Translations under genes and position numbers: made by a program | The notes under the pieces: generated by a model | What the model saw: the letters and a program-made list of their open reading frames with translations, nothing else | Told to the model about the DNA's origin: nothing | Databases searched by the model: none | From: Dermanyssus gallinae | Taxonomy: Eukaryota > Arthropoda > Arachnida > Mesostigmata > Dermanyssidae | Assembly (NCBI GenBank): GCA_003439945.1 | Contig: QVRM01000940.1 | Coordinates: 749,501-813,500, forward strand | Reading direction: 5' to 3' | Length of the DNA stretch: 64,000 nucleotides | Shown: positions 44,414-55,425 of the stretch, piece after piece | Layout of the letters: every line of letters starts with the position of its first letter | Numbering within the stretch: position 1 is the first letter of the stretch

Positions 44414-45567
44414 GGTGTCCCTATTTGTGTGGCCAAAACGCTAGGATATGGTCAAACTCGGTGAGAAAATCATTTTTGCCAATGGATGGAAGCCGGGAAA
44501 ACGTTTTGTTTAGGAGTGAGGATGAAATTTATAAAAGCAGTTATTCTGTCTTTTTTCTCCTACATAGTTGTGCAAAATCTACGTTTGCGGGAGAACCAGT
44601 CAACGCACAAAGGAACCGATCATACCGGCGTGTTTGGCGGAAAATTCTGCACAATAAAGTATACATTACTAGCTTGCGTAGCAAAAAGCGAATAGCCAGA
44701 TTAAGGAAAGTCATAAAAAGTCAAAATGTTACGTTAACGCTTTTTTGTGCAACATCGTAATTTTTTCCATTACGACCGAAAATGTACGTTCAAAAGACTA
44801 CTCTCAGGCAATAGCAAATTTAATGCCCACTACATTCGTACCAAAGTGATGGTGCTGCGTTACGTAGTTGCCAAGTAACCAAGCTTTTTCGATAGCCATA
44901 TCGAAAGCGAAGGCATGCATATTTCCATAGGGCGTATCTGTGAGTTAGGTACATATTTTGAGGTTTGGTAGAACTCAACAAGAGAATAAATTTTCCTAGT
45001 GGAAGGAGGGGGCGGAAACGCCTTGGCAAATTTTTACGGTTCTGAACGTAACTTGCACGTAAAACATAACAACTATGACTGTCGAAAAAGCTTAGTGACT
45101 TGACAACTACGTAACGCAGCACCATCACCTTGATACGAAAATGATGGGCATTAAATTTGCTATTGCTATAATGAGAGTAGTCTTTTGGACGTGCATTTTT
45201 GGTCGTAATGAAAAAAATTACGATGTTGCACAAAAAAGCGTTAACGTAACATTTTGACTTTTTATGACTTTCCTTAATCTGGCTATTCGCTTTTTGCTAC
45301 GCAAGCTAGTAATGTATACTTTATTGTGCAGAATTTTCCGCCAAACACGCCGGTATGATCGGTTCCTTTGCGCGTTGACTGGTTCTCCCGCAAACGTAGA
45401 TTTTGCACAACTATGTAGGAGAAAAAAGACAGAATAACTGCTTTTATAAATTTCATCCTCACTCCTAAACAAAACGTTTTCCCGGCTTCCACCCATTGGC
45501 AAAAATGATTTTCTCACCGAGTTTGACAATATCCTAGCGTTTTGGCCACACAAATAGGGACACCCTG
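44411..45567. mobile_element. Palindromic MITE-like element C
   Basis: Begins CAGGGTGTCCCTATTTG and ends in its reverse complement (45567), with TA on both sides. The arms (about 44411-44890 and 45085-45567) are nearly perfect inverted copies. The spacer, roughly 44891-45083, holds a relic of a third terminal repeat (near 44928, AGGGCGTATCTG then GAGGTTTGGTAGAACTC). Each arm carries the same 90-110-codon frame because the arms mirror each other. Closely related to element D. The ends resemble Tc1/mariner-type transposons, but no transposase is encoded. Confidence 0.9.
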
Positions 45568-45878
45568 TATATAATTTTCATAGTTAGAATGCACTACGAG
45601 TTTATTTAAATGTGCATGAAAGGAAGTCAAAGTACGAGATATAGCTTAGACGCATAGAACGACTTCCAAAAATTCATTATTAAGGGCAAATATGATTAAA
45701 GGCGTATTTTTAGTTTTCTCTTATTTTACAAATATATGTTAGCATGCATTAGTTATATGCATATATCCACTAAAATGCCCCAAAAACGATAGGCGTACTT
45801 CAAAATCAAACAATACAGAAGAAAATTATGGTTATGCAGCGGGATAAGGCTTTTATGCGCGACAAAACACTAGCTGCA

Positions 45879-45917
45879 TATATATATATATATAAATATA
45901 TATGTATATATATATAA

Positions 45918-45952
<35 letters not shown>
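45879..45952. repeat. (TA)n microsatellite with AAATA interruptions
   Basis: TA run with three interruptions. Confidence 0.95.
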
Positions 45953-46278
45953 ACAAAATGAAAGACTTTTTGAGATAAGAGGTAATTGAAACGATCGTCG
46001 TGTTGCGTTGCCGCCCGCAGCGCCGACCGAACTAAGGGCGAGGCTGCGCCCGTTCGAGACAGCCGGTTGTCGTCTACACCCTCTGGCAAAATTCATTTCA
46101 GATCTATCCGTTGCATCCGAATACAAAACATAGACCCGCCCAGTTTTACCCCTCTCGATGTTTCTCTACTACCCCCCTCCCCCCGCCCCTTCCATCGACA
46201 CACGCACCGCATCCCCGCTTAACCGTTCACGATGTTGAAGTTGGGATACCTCAAAATGCCTACGGGCTATGTCGAACT

Positions 46279-46281
46279 ATG

Positions 46282-46321
<40 letters not shown>
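46279..46321. repeat. (TA)n microsatellite
   Basis: Uninterrupted TA run. Confidence 0.95.
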
Positions 46322-46327
<6 letters not shown>

Positions 46328-48034
46328 CAAGGGGGGGGGCACTGACGGCCGACGACAAACAACAGCTTTCCCTCATGCGCTTTCTCTCCAGCCCGCTCGT
46401 TCACCATCCTTTCTTCATTTTCGTTGCTCTCGCTGCCTGCTCTGTGTGTCTCAAGAGTTCGCCCTGGTGGCAAATGCTTACGAGATGCCCAGTCTCTTGT
46501 AGTTGGTCTCCCTCTTCTCTACCTCGTTCTCTCTCATCCTCTCTCTCTCTCTACGCGTGGTCCTCGATGCGTCCAGGAACCGGCCTGAAGCATCGGCGGC
46601 ATTTGAGGGCTGTTCGAACGGCTCTTCGATTCGTTCAGACGGTGGATCAACTCGCCGGCTGGGGCCCTGCCGCCGACCTCAGCATGGGCTGGGCTGGCCA
46701 GCAGAGCGAAGACCCGCAAGAGAGATATCGACGCTGTCCCAATACCGCCATGTCGGTGCCACCGCCGGCCTCAGCGTTGAACGTCAAGCGAAAACGAACT
46801 CGTCGTTGTCGTCGTCGCCACGGCCGGCCCCGTCACCATGAAGTATAGGCCGAGAAAGGAAGATGTGTCGGCTGTATTTCTTAGTTTTCAATTTCTGCTT
46901 TGGCTCATCGTCGTCGTCGTCGTCGTTGATGCTGCTGTTGTTACTGTTGTTGTTGTTGTTCCTGTCGGTGCTTTTGGATTCTGGGTCAGTTGCAGCTGCT
47001 GTCCCCGTCCCCGTCGCCGCCGCCCCCACCTCCGGGACCGTCGCGCATAGGCCGCCCGCAACACCAACAGCGGTGCGACAGCCACGCAATGCCCGCTAGC
47101 GGCGTTGGCGTTGTCGTCGTCGTCTATGCAGCTACCTCGGGAAGGAGCAGAAGAAAAAGGAGTTAGGCAGGTAGATAGGCTCGTGAGCAAGTGAGAGTCG
47201 CAGCCGAGGTGGCCGCCGTTTGTTGTGGGTGGCGGCTCTTCTGTGCAATCCCTAGCGCGGCGGAGCTTGCTAAGCACAGCAAGCAAGCCATACGGTGGCC
47301 GCTGAATTTTCATAGAGAGAGGAAAACGAGACGACGACTAGAAGAGGAGCAGGATTGAGGTTGGGGGTGGTGGTGGTGGTGGTGAGAGGGATGGGGTGCC
47401 CCCCTTATAACGATGAAGACAGGGTGGGACCAAGAAAACGGAACAAGGAAACGCAGAAGCAAGCTAGCGAGATTCTTGCGCGCGCGCGCGGATAGAAAAT
47501 AGAGAGAGAGCCCACCTCAGTAGAATGAAGATAGAACAGGACAACAGATGGATAAAGGAGAGATACGTACCCTCTCTCATGCGTCCTGCCCTTAGACTGA
47601 AGCATCTGAATTGCAAATTGTTATTGTTTGTGTGCCTCGCCCCTACTTTCCCCTACCCCCCTTCCCCCACCCAGTCCCTACGATCCCCCGCCCAAGGACC
47701 ACTCAGCGCGGATATATCGCTCAGATACTGCGATCTATATATATATATATATACGTACATACATCACCCCAGCGCAGTGTAATATATACGGGAACAATGT
47801 TCGACGCAGGAGGGCTTCGGCATGAAACGCCGTTGGTGGTGATGATGGTGGAGGAGATGATGGTGCTTAGGCTTACCAAGGTGGCAAACGCAACGGCAGC
47901 GGCTACCATCTGCAAATTTTGAAGAAATCTGCGTAGCCAGCTCCGCTCTTGCCCACTTCGCGCAAGTTCCGCTCCGCACAATGCCAACACCCCACCCTAC
48001 TTGAGAAAAAGAAATTTGATGGCTAGCTTATGAT

Positions 48035-48062
48035 TTATATATATATATATATATATATATAT
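48035..48062. repeat. (TA)n microsatellite
   Basis: Uninterrupted TA run. Confidence 0.95.
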
Positions 48063-48064
48063 CA

Positions 48065-49370
48065 ACTAGGTAAATATATGTTAACAAACTGGTGATCTTC
48101 TGTAACCTGGGCGTTTCATTTCATTATGAAATTATGCTGAAGCCAATATTCTTAACTGCAATCTTACGGCTCTAGTTAGGCAAGTTTTTGCTGCTGTTAG
48201 TTGGGAATTTTCTCGTTTTGTTTAGCCTAGCGGTTTTATGAAGCGATCCGCGGACAGTACGTAACTGAAAGTAGCGAAAGCCTACGGATGTTATTAACAA
48301 GCTAGTAACATACATACCGATATCAGTGGATTTGTATCCATTAATATTAAATACAATACAATTTTACTACTTAATACTTACACAGTAAAATAACTTTCGT
48401 GAATCCTTATTATAAAGTAACATATTACAAAATGGATAGATCTGTTCCTGCTCAATATTCGCTTAGTATTGATGCGGTTCGTTTGCGCTGCTTTCGGGCA
48501 CCGCCGAGCTTAGAACCCGTCGGTAACTTACACTCTGCACCGAACGTCAGAGAAAAATACTGCTAAAGGTACTTGCTACCTGTATATCAATGGCCGTCCA
48601 AAACAGCGACATCTTGGCGCTACTTATAAATTAGGGAAAGCCTTGGCAAATGGCTAAGAAAGCCTTTTTCCGTCTTATAGCTCTCGTTTGGTAGTCAGTG
48701 ACATTAACTTCATGGGGTGGGTGTCTACCTAGTCCCGCCATGTTCGCCTGATCTTGGGCGGCAGCGCTATCTGTAACAACGCATGTTTTGGTATGCACAC
48801 GTGCATCGCTGGCCGGCTTGTATGTATCGACTTGAATATATGCTGAAAACTAGAAAGTCGTTAGTCTTGATCGGGGGATCGAGAAGGTCACGGCAAACAA
48901 CACGTGCACAACTACATCTCCAAGACGGAACTAACACTAAAGATGTGTCAGTGAGCAAAATCAAAAGCCATCACGGGAATCAGTCGTTGAATATGGCAAA
49001 GGCAAACTGGCAGTAACAAGGACAAGGGTACGGGCCCAGTGCAAGTTATCAACATTGTGTCGGAATATTCTCGTAGTCTCAGTTGTGGTTTCAGAATAAA
49101 TCCTCACGTGATCTTAAGTGGCACTGTATTTGTGGAGACTAGACTGATTTGATTACGTAACCAAGCTCGTACAAACACACAAAATGCATTCATGTTAAGC
49201 TCTCGCTATCTGTCGATGTCACTTTCTTCCTTCTCTAATAAACATTCAGCTATTCAATTGTTATTGCAACTGCATAATCATTGACCACAAAGACATGGCA
49301 TAAAGGAGGATTCGGGTTTACCATATACCTTGTCCCAACGTAACTGAACGAACAAACATTGGTGACCATG
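48065..49370. other. Unassigned sequence
   Basis: No recognised gene, domain or repeat. Confidence 0.5.
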
Positions 49371-49374
49371 TAAC

Positions 49375-49547
49375 TTTTTGGGGCTTGCCCTCAGCCAACA
49401 TTGAACGTCCACGGGACTGCTTTCGCTTTGCTTCGTAAGACGGACCACATAACTACAAATTTTCAACGATGGGGCTTGAACCCGTGCACCTATGTGTCTC
49501 CTCCGGTCGCGAGGCGCACGGGAATGCACAACGTTACCGGGTTCGGC
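49375..49547 (-). mobile_element. tRNA-derived SINE, copy 4
   Basis: Aligns with the other three copies, in the same minus orientation. The B-box-like part reads GGGTTCAAGCCCC on the minus strand. It is more diverged (for example GCAACGTTACC in the head), and no target duplication was found, so it is probably older. Confidence 0.85.
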
Positions 49548-50447
49548 AACCTATGAGTCAGTGGTGTGAGTCCAGCACCACTTCACACCACAATTAATTT
49601 TGTGATTAATAAAGTGACCCCGACGTCAACTAGTTCCGAACAGCGGTGCTTTAACGTTTAAATGCCATCCTTAACCGAAAAGACGCTTCATCAAAGCTAT
49701 AGGCTCCATTTGGAGTATCAATGCCGATTATGACAGTAGTTACATAAGTACAAGCAACACTTTTGACCGATACCGTTCGAATAGGAAGCCTTCTAAGTTG
49801 GATCGAAAGTGAAACTGAGCCGGTAGGATGCAATGGCACGGCACAGTGCATTCTTCACGTTTAAATTATGCTAGCATATAAGCATGCGTACGCATCCACG
49901 CATACCCATGTATATATCTATGTATGTATATATATATATAGGGAAGAGCCTAGATGTGGCTAGGGACTTCCCCTGCAGTTGAAACTGTGTCTGCTGTCTC
50001 GTTGGGGGTGCGACATTGGCTGCAGTTTGTCATTTGGGGCTAGTTTTATGGCCGTCAGGTGTGTTGGCTCGTTTACTCGAACAGGAAAAAGCAGGCGACT
50101 GGCAGGCACTGCCGTTCCGCATGTCGCTGCCACTGCCGCCAGCCGAAGCTGAAGCTGATCCGGCATCATCCGGCCTTGGACAAAATGTGTTATTCTATTC
50201 TATTCGACCGCTCCGAACGAATGAGAACGCTTCGTTTGCAGCAGCAGCAGCAGCAACACTTTGCCTCGAGAACGATTTACGAGCTGGCGCTTGATGCTCA
50301 AATTGCATCGCCTATGAGGCTAGTGCATTTTAGACTCCCTCACCCTAGCCACATGCTCTCACATGCACGCACACATGCACAATGGCGCAATACGAATAGA
50401 TTGATTTCTCCCGACCAGCAAGGCATGCATGGTGCACAGGCAAGCGT

Positions 50448-50480
50448 TGTGGTGGTGGTGGTGGTGGTGGTGGTGGTGCA
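50448..50480. repeat. (GGT)n run
   Basis: About 33 bases of GGT units. Confidence 0.92.
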
Positions 50481-50542
50481 TACGTATATACGAGCAGATA
50501 TCGCAATTATTTCATAACACCGCAGTAAACACGTGTGCGTTT

Positions 50543-50544
<2 letters not shown>

Positions 50545-50576
<32 letters not shown>
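50545..50576. repeat. (TA)n microsatellite
   Basis: Uninterrupted TA run; another lies at 50637-50656. Confidence 0.95.
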
Positions 50577-50578
<2 letters not shown>

Positions 50579-50654
50579 CGAGCACTGCCGAGTGTGCAAA
50601 CGTATTATAAATGATTAATAAATCATCACAATATTTTATATATATATATATATA

Positions 50655-51360
50655 TTAGGTGGATCAAACAGTTCGTAGTATGAAATACAAGCAACAACTG
50701 TATAAATACCGCGTAGCTTTTATTACTCAATATAGCCCCCCCCCCCCCCCGCGAAGTACAACACATCCGAAGTCCAACGATCCTCTGTAGTCTATATACC
50801 ACGAGCATAGTATTCAACGCCCAAAATAGTCGCACCGTAGCGTTATGCGCGTTTTCGGCTGGTCCTCTGGTTGCTGTTGCTGTAGAAAGGCAGTCAACTA
50901 ATCGACCGGAAAACGGTCGCCATGTGCATTGCGCCTTGCGGTTGAGATGTGCTTCTCTAGACTGGTGGGAGGCCTTTTGTCGCGTATGGTTCGCTCACTG
51001 GCGGCATTTTCCCAAAATCGGCAGATTTCGTCTTAGACATTGGATTCAATTGCTCTTCGAAACGGTCGCGAAATTTTCCTTGCGTAATAGCCACTTTTTT
51101 TCATCATAAATGGTAATGCAAATTTTGATACATTGCACCATGGCTAATGCCCACGAACTCCGCTAATTTGCGTAATTTTTTTCGGCGCTAAATCAAGCAC
51201 AACGTTTCTGGACTTTTTGCAGAGTATTCGCATGCGAACCTGCTTTTGGCCGTTCAGAATGTAGTTCATCCTTGGTGCTATTATTATCCATTTAATGAGG
51301 CAATAAGCTTGGCGATGGTTTTACACGTATCGACTCCGAAAACTGCATACAATTAAGGCT
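50655..51360 (-). pseudogene. Mariner-like transposon relic
   Basis: The left end, TTAGGTGGATCAAACAGTTC, resembles mariner terminal repeats (TTAGGT... AAGTTCG). The minus strand encodes KDELHSERPKAGSHANTLQK and RKLAEFVGISHGAMYQNLHY, the linker and second helix-turn-helix of mariner transposases. Downstream, stops and frame changes leave no certain catalytic residues. The 5' end is not defined. Also present is a 16-base C run near 50736. Confidence 0.65.
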
Positions 51361-51479
51361 TTTTAATGGAAAAAAATATGATATATATAACATATTTATC
51401 TATTATTTCTTAGATATTTACTATTAGAAAAAACCTAGCAGTTATTATTAGAAAAAAGTGATTATATCTTCGCTATATT

Positions 51480-51703
51480 AGCACTTTGGAGTGGACAATT
51501 GTCTCCGCGCAAACGTGTGGTCATGGGTTCTCTAACCCAGGGTTAGCCCAGTTCAACAATGTGCCCCAAACAGACGCTGCATTTCCTCTCTGAATGTCGA
51601 GCGACAGTCTCTCACGCAAGAATTCGGATGTTCTCGAGTACCCCGTCGAAAAATTGATGCTTTACACTACCAATTTACGGTGAATAAACTTGAAAAAAAA
51701 AAT
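51480..51703 (+). pseudogene. 3' end of a LINE-like element with A tail
   Basis: One frame contains CPKQTLHFLSECRATVSHAR, similar to the C-terminal Cys/His region of LINE RT proteins (C-x2-x-x-T-x-x-H-x-x-x-x-C). It is followed by AATAAA (51682) and an A run. TTGATGCTT appears both before the last 40 bases and after the A run, which may be a target duplication of an even shorter insertion. Confidence 0.4.
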
Positions 51704-51728
51704 TTGATGCTTCTACCTACGCGCAGAA

Positions 51729-52190
51729 TCAGCTTAAGCTTAAGAGGGCCTGCAACTCCCATAGTCTCGAAAGCGGACAAAATTCGTGCAGATAATCAAC
51801 ACTGGAGTATTTTCTGCATTTGTTAGCCTCAGCTAAAGTGAAAGCATGACCAACTCGGTCCGCACCTGCACCGACCATCAAAGAAACTAATGAGTCAGTT
51901 ACAGTTGCGTCCCAAACAAGCATGCGGCCTCGCTCAAAGGGCGTCCAAGTCAAACTGTCAGGTTTTTTTCATCATCCCTGGATAGACCCGGGGGTTCTAA
52001 GGCACACAAGAGACCGGCAGATCTTAGTGCGCGACTAAAGGTGTCATTTAAAGCGGAGTGACGTGCTCGTCGGCTTGCACTCAAGGCGCATGACAGGCTA
52101 TGATGGGCCAACGCGTCCACAAAATCATTTCAACGACATCGGTGGGGCACAACTAGGTCAACACCAAGCCGCAGCCCTGCTCTTATGCGC
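51729..52190 (-). pseudogene. C-terminal fragment of a retroelement RT polyprotein
   Basis: Minus-strand translation gives, across small frame changes, FVDALAHHSLSCALSASRRA, ALNDTFSRALRSAGLL, LEPPGLSRDD, then LTWTPFERGRMLVWDATVTD. Each block matches the known order at the end of this RT polyprotein family (HxLSC, ALND, EPxGLxRDDGKRPDG, LVWDxTxxDT). The C-terminal tail (AEANKCRKYSSVDYLHEFCP) is also intact. This is the better preserved of the two copies in the window; the other is at 6690-7045. Confidence 0.8.
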
Positions 52191-52593
52191 GTCGTCTTTG
52201 TTGTCCAAAAGAATCCGAATTCGCGGACAGGGTAAGGCGTGAGACTACCAGAACTAGATGCCTCACTCGTTGGCAAATGCATAACTTTAGTTGATCAGGC
52301 TTCAGAACGACTGAGTGGGTGTTGTATCCCAGGAAGACAGATACAGGCAGTTGGCGGCCAAAAGTCAGAATCACCTTGCTTAGTGGGGGTTCTACCAGCG
52401 TGACCTGTGCGGAATAAGGGTCGAGCGTACCCCGCCGCAGGTTGGTCACAACCTTATGGCTAGCGATGACGTCGGCAAATCGAACACAGTTGTCAGAGAG
52501 CCCTGAAGGAGTCACGAGTTCCTGAGGAGTAACCAGAGTGCCTTCAGGCGTATGCTGTGCAACGTTTGAACACTCACCATGAAAACTCTGCAT
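52183..52593 (-). pseudogene. Jockey-type LINE ORF1 (gag-like) fragment
   Basis: The minus-strand frame includes PLSKVILTFGRQLPVSVFLG followed by YNTHSVVLKPDQLKLCICQR. This aligns with the K-x-x-ILTF-x-x-x-x-LP-x-x-V-x-x-GY block and the start of the first zinc knuckle (P-x-x-x-x-C-x-x-CQ) in Jockey-type ORF1 proteins. It stops just before the expected knuckle is complete. The RT-C-terminal relic follows directly in the same orientation, so the RT core between them is missing. Confidence 0.5.
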
Positions 52594-52938
52594 GATGCAA
52601 TTATCATTTTTACGAACATCACAGCAAAGTCTCTCGTACTAATCGATTTTACAAACGCCAACACAAAACACGACCGAACTCCAACGCATCGAAAGGTAAA
52701 AAAAATAATTTCAGTCAAGCCGTTGAAGAAGAAGCGTTTAATGCCCATACGGAATGAAATTTGAAAAACAGAAATATGGCAACTGTTGCTACTGCAGGTC
52801 CTGACATATTACACTTCCACAACCTGCTCCAAGCATAATTCAAAACTAATTCACATAATATTTGTTTTTTGTTACTTTCGAAAGACATCCCTTCCCGACG
52901 CTGGAGTGGGAGTGAGCTTATTGAATTTTATTTAGTAT

Positions 52939-53140
52939 AGGTATATATTTGCATACACACCTATGTGTATACAAATGTATACCTAGATATTTACATATGC
53001 ATGCCTATGATATGTATATATATAGGTATATATTTGTATACACACCTATGTGTATACAAATGTATACCTATGATGTATATATATATATATTATAGGTATA
53101 TATTTGTATACACACCTATGTGTATACAAATGTATACCTA
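52939..53140. repeat. Three-copy palindromic minisatellite
   Basis: A unit of about 46 bases, AGGTATATATTTG...CAAATGTATACCT, is repeated at 52939, 53024 and 53094 with TA-rich spacers of variable length. Each unit is itself an imperfect palindrome around CACACCTATGTG. The third unit abuts the left end of element D. Confidence 0.9.
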
Positions 53141-53151
53141 TGATGTATATA

Positions 53152-54315
53152 CAGGGTGTATCGTAAAGAATTGTACTTCTTTCGAGGTTTGATAGAACTC
53201 GGCAAGAAAATAGTTTTTCCCAATGGGCGGAAGTTGGGAAAACGTTTTGTTTAGGAATGAGGATGAAATTTATAAAAGCAGTTATTCTGCCTTTTTTCTC
53301 CTACATAGTTGTGCACAATCTACGTTTGCGGGAGAACCAGTCAACGCACGAAGAAACCGATCATACTGGCGTGTTCGGCGGAAAATTCTGCACAATAAAA
53401 GATACTTTACTAGCTTGCGTAGCAAAAAGCGAATAGCCAGATTAAGGAAAGTCATGAAAAATTAAAATGTTACGTTAACGCTTTTTTGAGCAAAATCGTA
53501 AAATTTTTCTATTACGACCAAAAATGTACGTCCAAAAGACTACTCTCAGGCAATAGCAAATTTTGTGCTCACTATATTCGTACCAACGTGATAATGCTGC
53601 GTTACGTAGTTGCCAAGTAACTAAGCTTTTTCGACAGTCATAGTTGTTATGTTTTACGTTGAGGTTTTCACGTTCAGAACCGTAAAATTTTGCCAAGACG
53701 TTTGCGCCCCCTCCTTCCATTAGAAAAAATTATTCTCTTGCCGAGTTCTGCCAAACCTCAAAATATGTACCTAACTTTCTCATACACCCTATGCAAGTAT
53801 GCATGCCTTCGCTTTCGATATGGCTGTCAAAAAAGCTGAATCACTTGGCAACTACGTAACGCAGCACCATCACTTTAGTACGAAAGTGGTGGGCATTAAA
53901 TTTGCTATTGCGTGAGAGTGGTCTTTTGGACGTACATTTTTGGTCGTAATGGAAAAATTTTACGATTTTGCACAAAAAAGCGTTAACGTAACATTTTAAT
54001 TTTTCATGACTTTCCTTAATCTGGCTATTCACTTTTTGCTACGCAAGCTAGTAAAGTATATTTTATTTGTGTTGTGCAGAATTTTCCGCCGAACACGCCG
54101 GTATAATCGGTTTCTTCGTGCGTTGACTGGTTCTCCCGCAAACGTAGATTTTGCACAACTATGTAGGAGAAAAAAGGCAGAATAACAGCTTTTATAAATT
54201 TCATCCTCATTCCTAAACAAAACGTTTTCCCGGCTTTCGCCCATTGGGAAAAACTATTTTCTTGCCGAGTTCTATCAAACCTCGAAAGAAGTACATTTCT
54301 TTACGATACACCCTG
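53152..54315. mobile_element. Palindromic MITE-like element D
   Basis: Begins CAGGGTGTATCGTAAAG and ends in its reverse complement, with TA flanks. The arms (about 53152-53634 and 53824-54315) mirror each other. The inner arms match element C closely; the outermost 50 bases differ from C. The spacer (about 53635-53823) is the same as that of C but inverted, and includes a third terminal-repeat relic (TCATACACCCTATG near 53780). Confidence 0.9.
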
Positions 54316-54444
54316 TATATATATATCATTAATATACATGTGTGCTAGTGGAGAAGGGGTTTGTACGCTATTCATGGTTGTCGACTACCGGGATGTCGGC
54401 GACCTTTCTGATATGTCTTACGATGATTTTAAGAATGATGGTCT

Positions 54445-55150
54445 AGTATGATATATTATATATAATAGTGAAACCGGACTACATCCGGAGAATAAGAAGG
54501 ATGCTCGACAATTTGGAACCTTTGTTCGCGAAATTTGGCCATTGCAAAAATAGACGCATTGGCCAGCGCTTTGTCGTGGTGAAAAGTACAGTCCTCATCT
54601 GCATCGTGGGCCGTAGTGCTATAATTCGATCCTTTAGCTGGCCCAGTTAGTCTTCTTCCTGAAGAAAGATAGTCATTAATAGAATACTTACTAGCGTACC
54701 AAATAACTGTCGCCAAAACATTTCCGGTCGAGGTGTCGAAGCCTCTTAACCCTGTTGGCGTCTTCCCGTTCGGGATGAAAGTGATGGGTCCAGGTTTCGT
54801 CGGCGGTTACGAATCTGCCATATTGCTCTCCGAAATTAACACGGTTAATCGTTAGCTTGGGTGGCAGCCACTTTGCTTTAATTTCTTTCATGAATAAATG
54901 CTAATGCAATATTTGATGTGCTGCGCTATAGCCAATGCCCATCACTTCTGCCGATTCGCGCAAATTCAATCGACGGTCAATCATCAAGAGTTTGTGGACT
55001 TCAACCACAGCTTTCTCATCGAGAGCTTATTTTGGCTATCCGAAACGCCGTGCATCCTTGGTGCCTATACAATCAAATTAATTTGAGGCAATCAACTTGG
55101 TCATTGTACTGTACTCCGGTGCATTAGTTGCGTAAACTACATCTAATTCA
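54445..55150 (-). pseudogene. Mariner-like transposase relic, best preserved
   Basis: Minus-strand pieces in order: the helix-turn-helix HKLLMIDRRLNLRESAEVMG with IGYSAAHQILH (about 55005-54900), KAKWLPPKLTINRVNF, then FVTADETWTHHFHPEREDAN (first catalytic Asp), then ATVIWYASKYSINDYLSSGR, CTFHHDKALANASIFAMAKF (second Asp) and HPSYSPDVVRFHYY. By position, the third Asp of the DD34D triad (YSPDLAPxD in active copies) is His here. At least two frame breaks separate the blocks. Related to the copy at 13640-14580. Confidence 0.88.
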
Positions 55151-55364
55151 GCTTGAATTTCCATTGCAGTTAAGCCTTAGAAAATGTACAATCTTTACAA
55201 CACTGTACTTGTTTTGCTTCAACGTCACTGGAGGGTCTGACATGTTACAGCTGTGCGACCATCTACAAACGCAATTCGAAACCAATCCACATGTGAGATA
55301 CTTGTTTTTGTAACTTCCGAGAAACATGAGCTTTTTGAAATTGTAGACAGGCGCTACGAGTACC

Positions 55365-55367
<3 letters not shown>

Positions 55368-55421
<54 letters not shown>
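55368..55421. repeat. (TA)n microsatellite between two terminal repeats
   Basis: The TA run has ACCCTG on its left and AGGGTGTCAC on its right, so two elements with similar ends abut it. Confidence 0.95.

Positions 55422-55425
<4 letters not shown>

Larger units (their letters stand above)
45568..48034. other. Unassigned sequence, partly GC-rich
   Basis: TA runs at 45879-45952, 46279-46321 and 47735-47752. The frame 46111-46848 (245 codons) reads through a TA run and has no domain. A GTT run lies at 46940-46960. Confidence 0.5.

Noticed and set aside
44425..45553. 111-codon frame found in both arms of element C and in element D
   Set aside because: The arms are inverted copies, so a mirrored frame is expected. 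There is no independent evidence of coding.
46111..46848. 245-codon open frame
   Set aside because: It includes a TA run, and the Ser/Arg-rich content has no recognised family.
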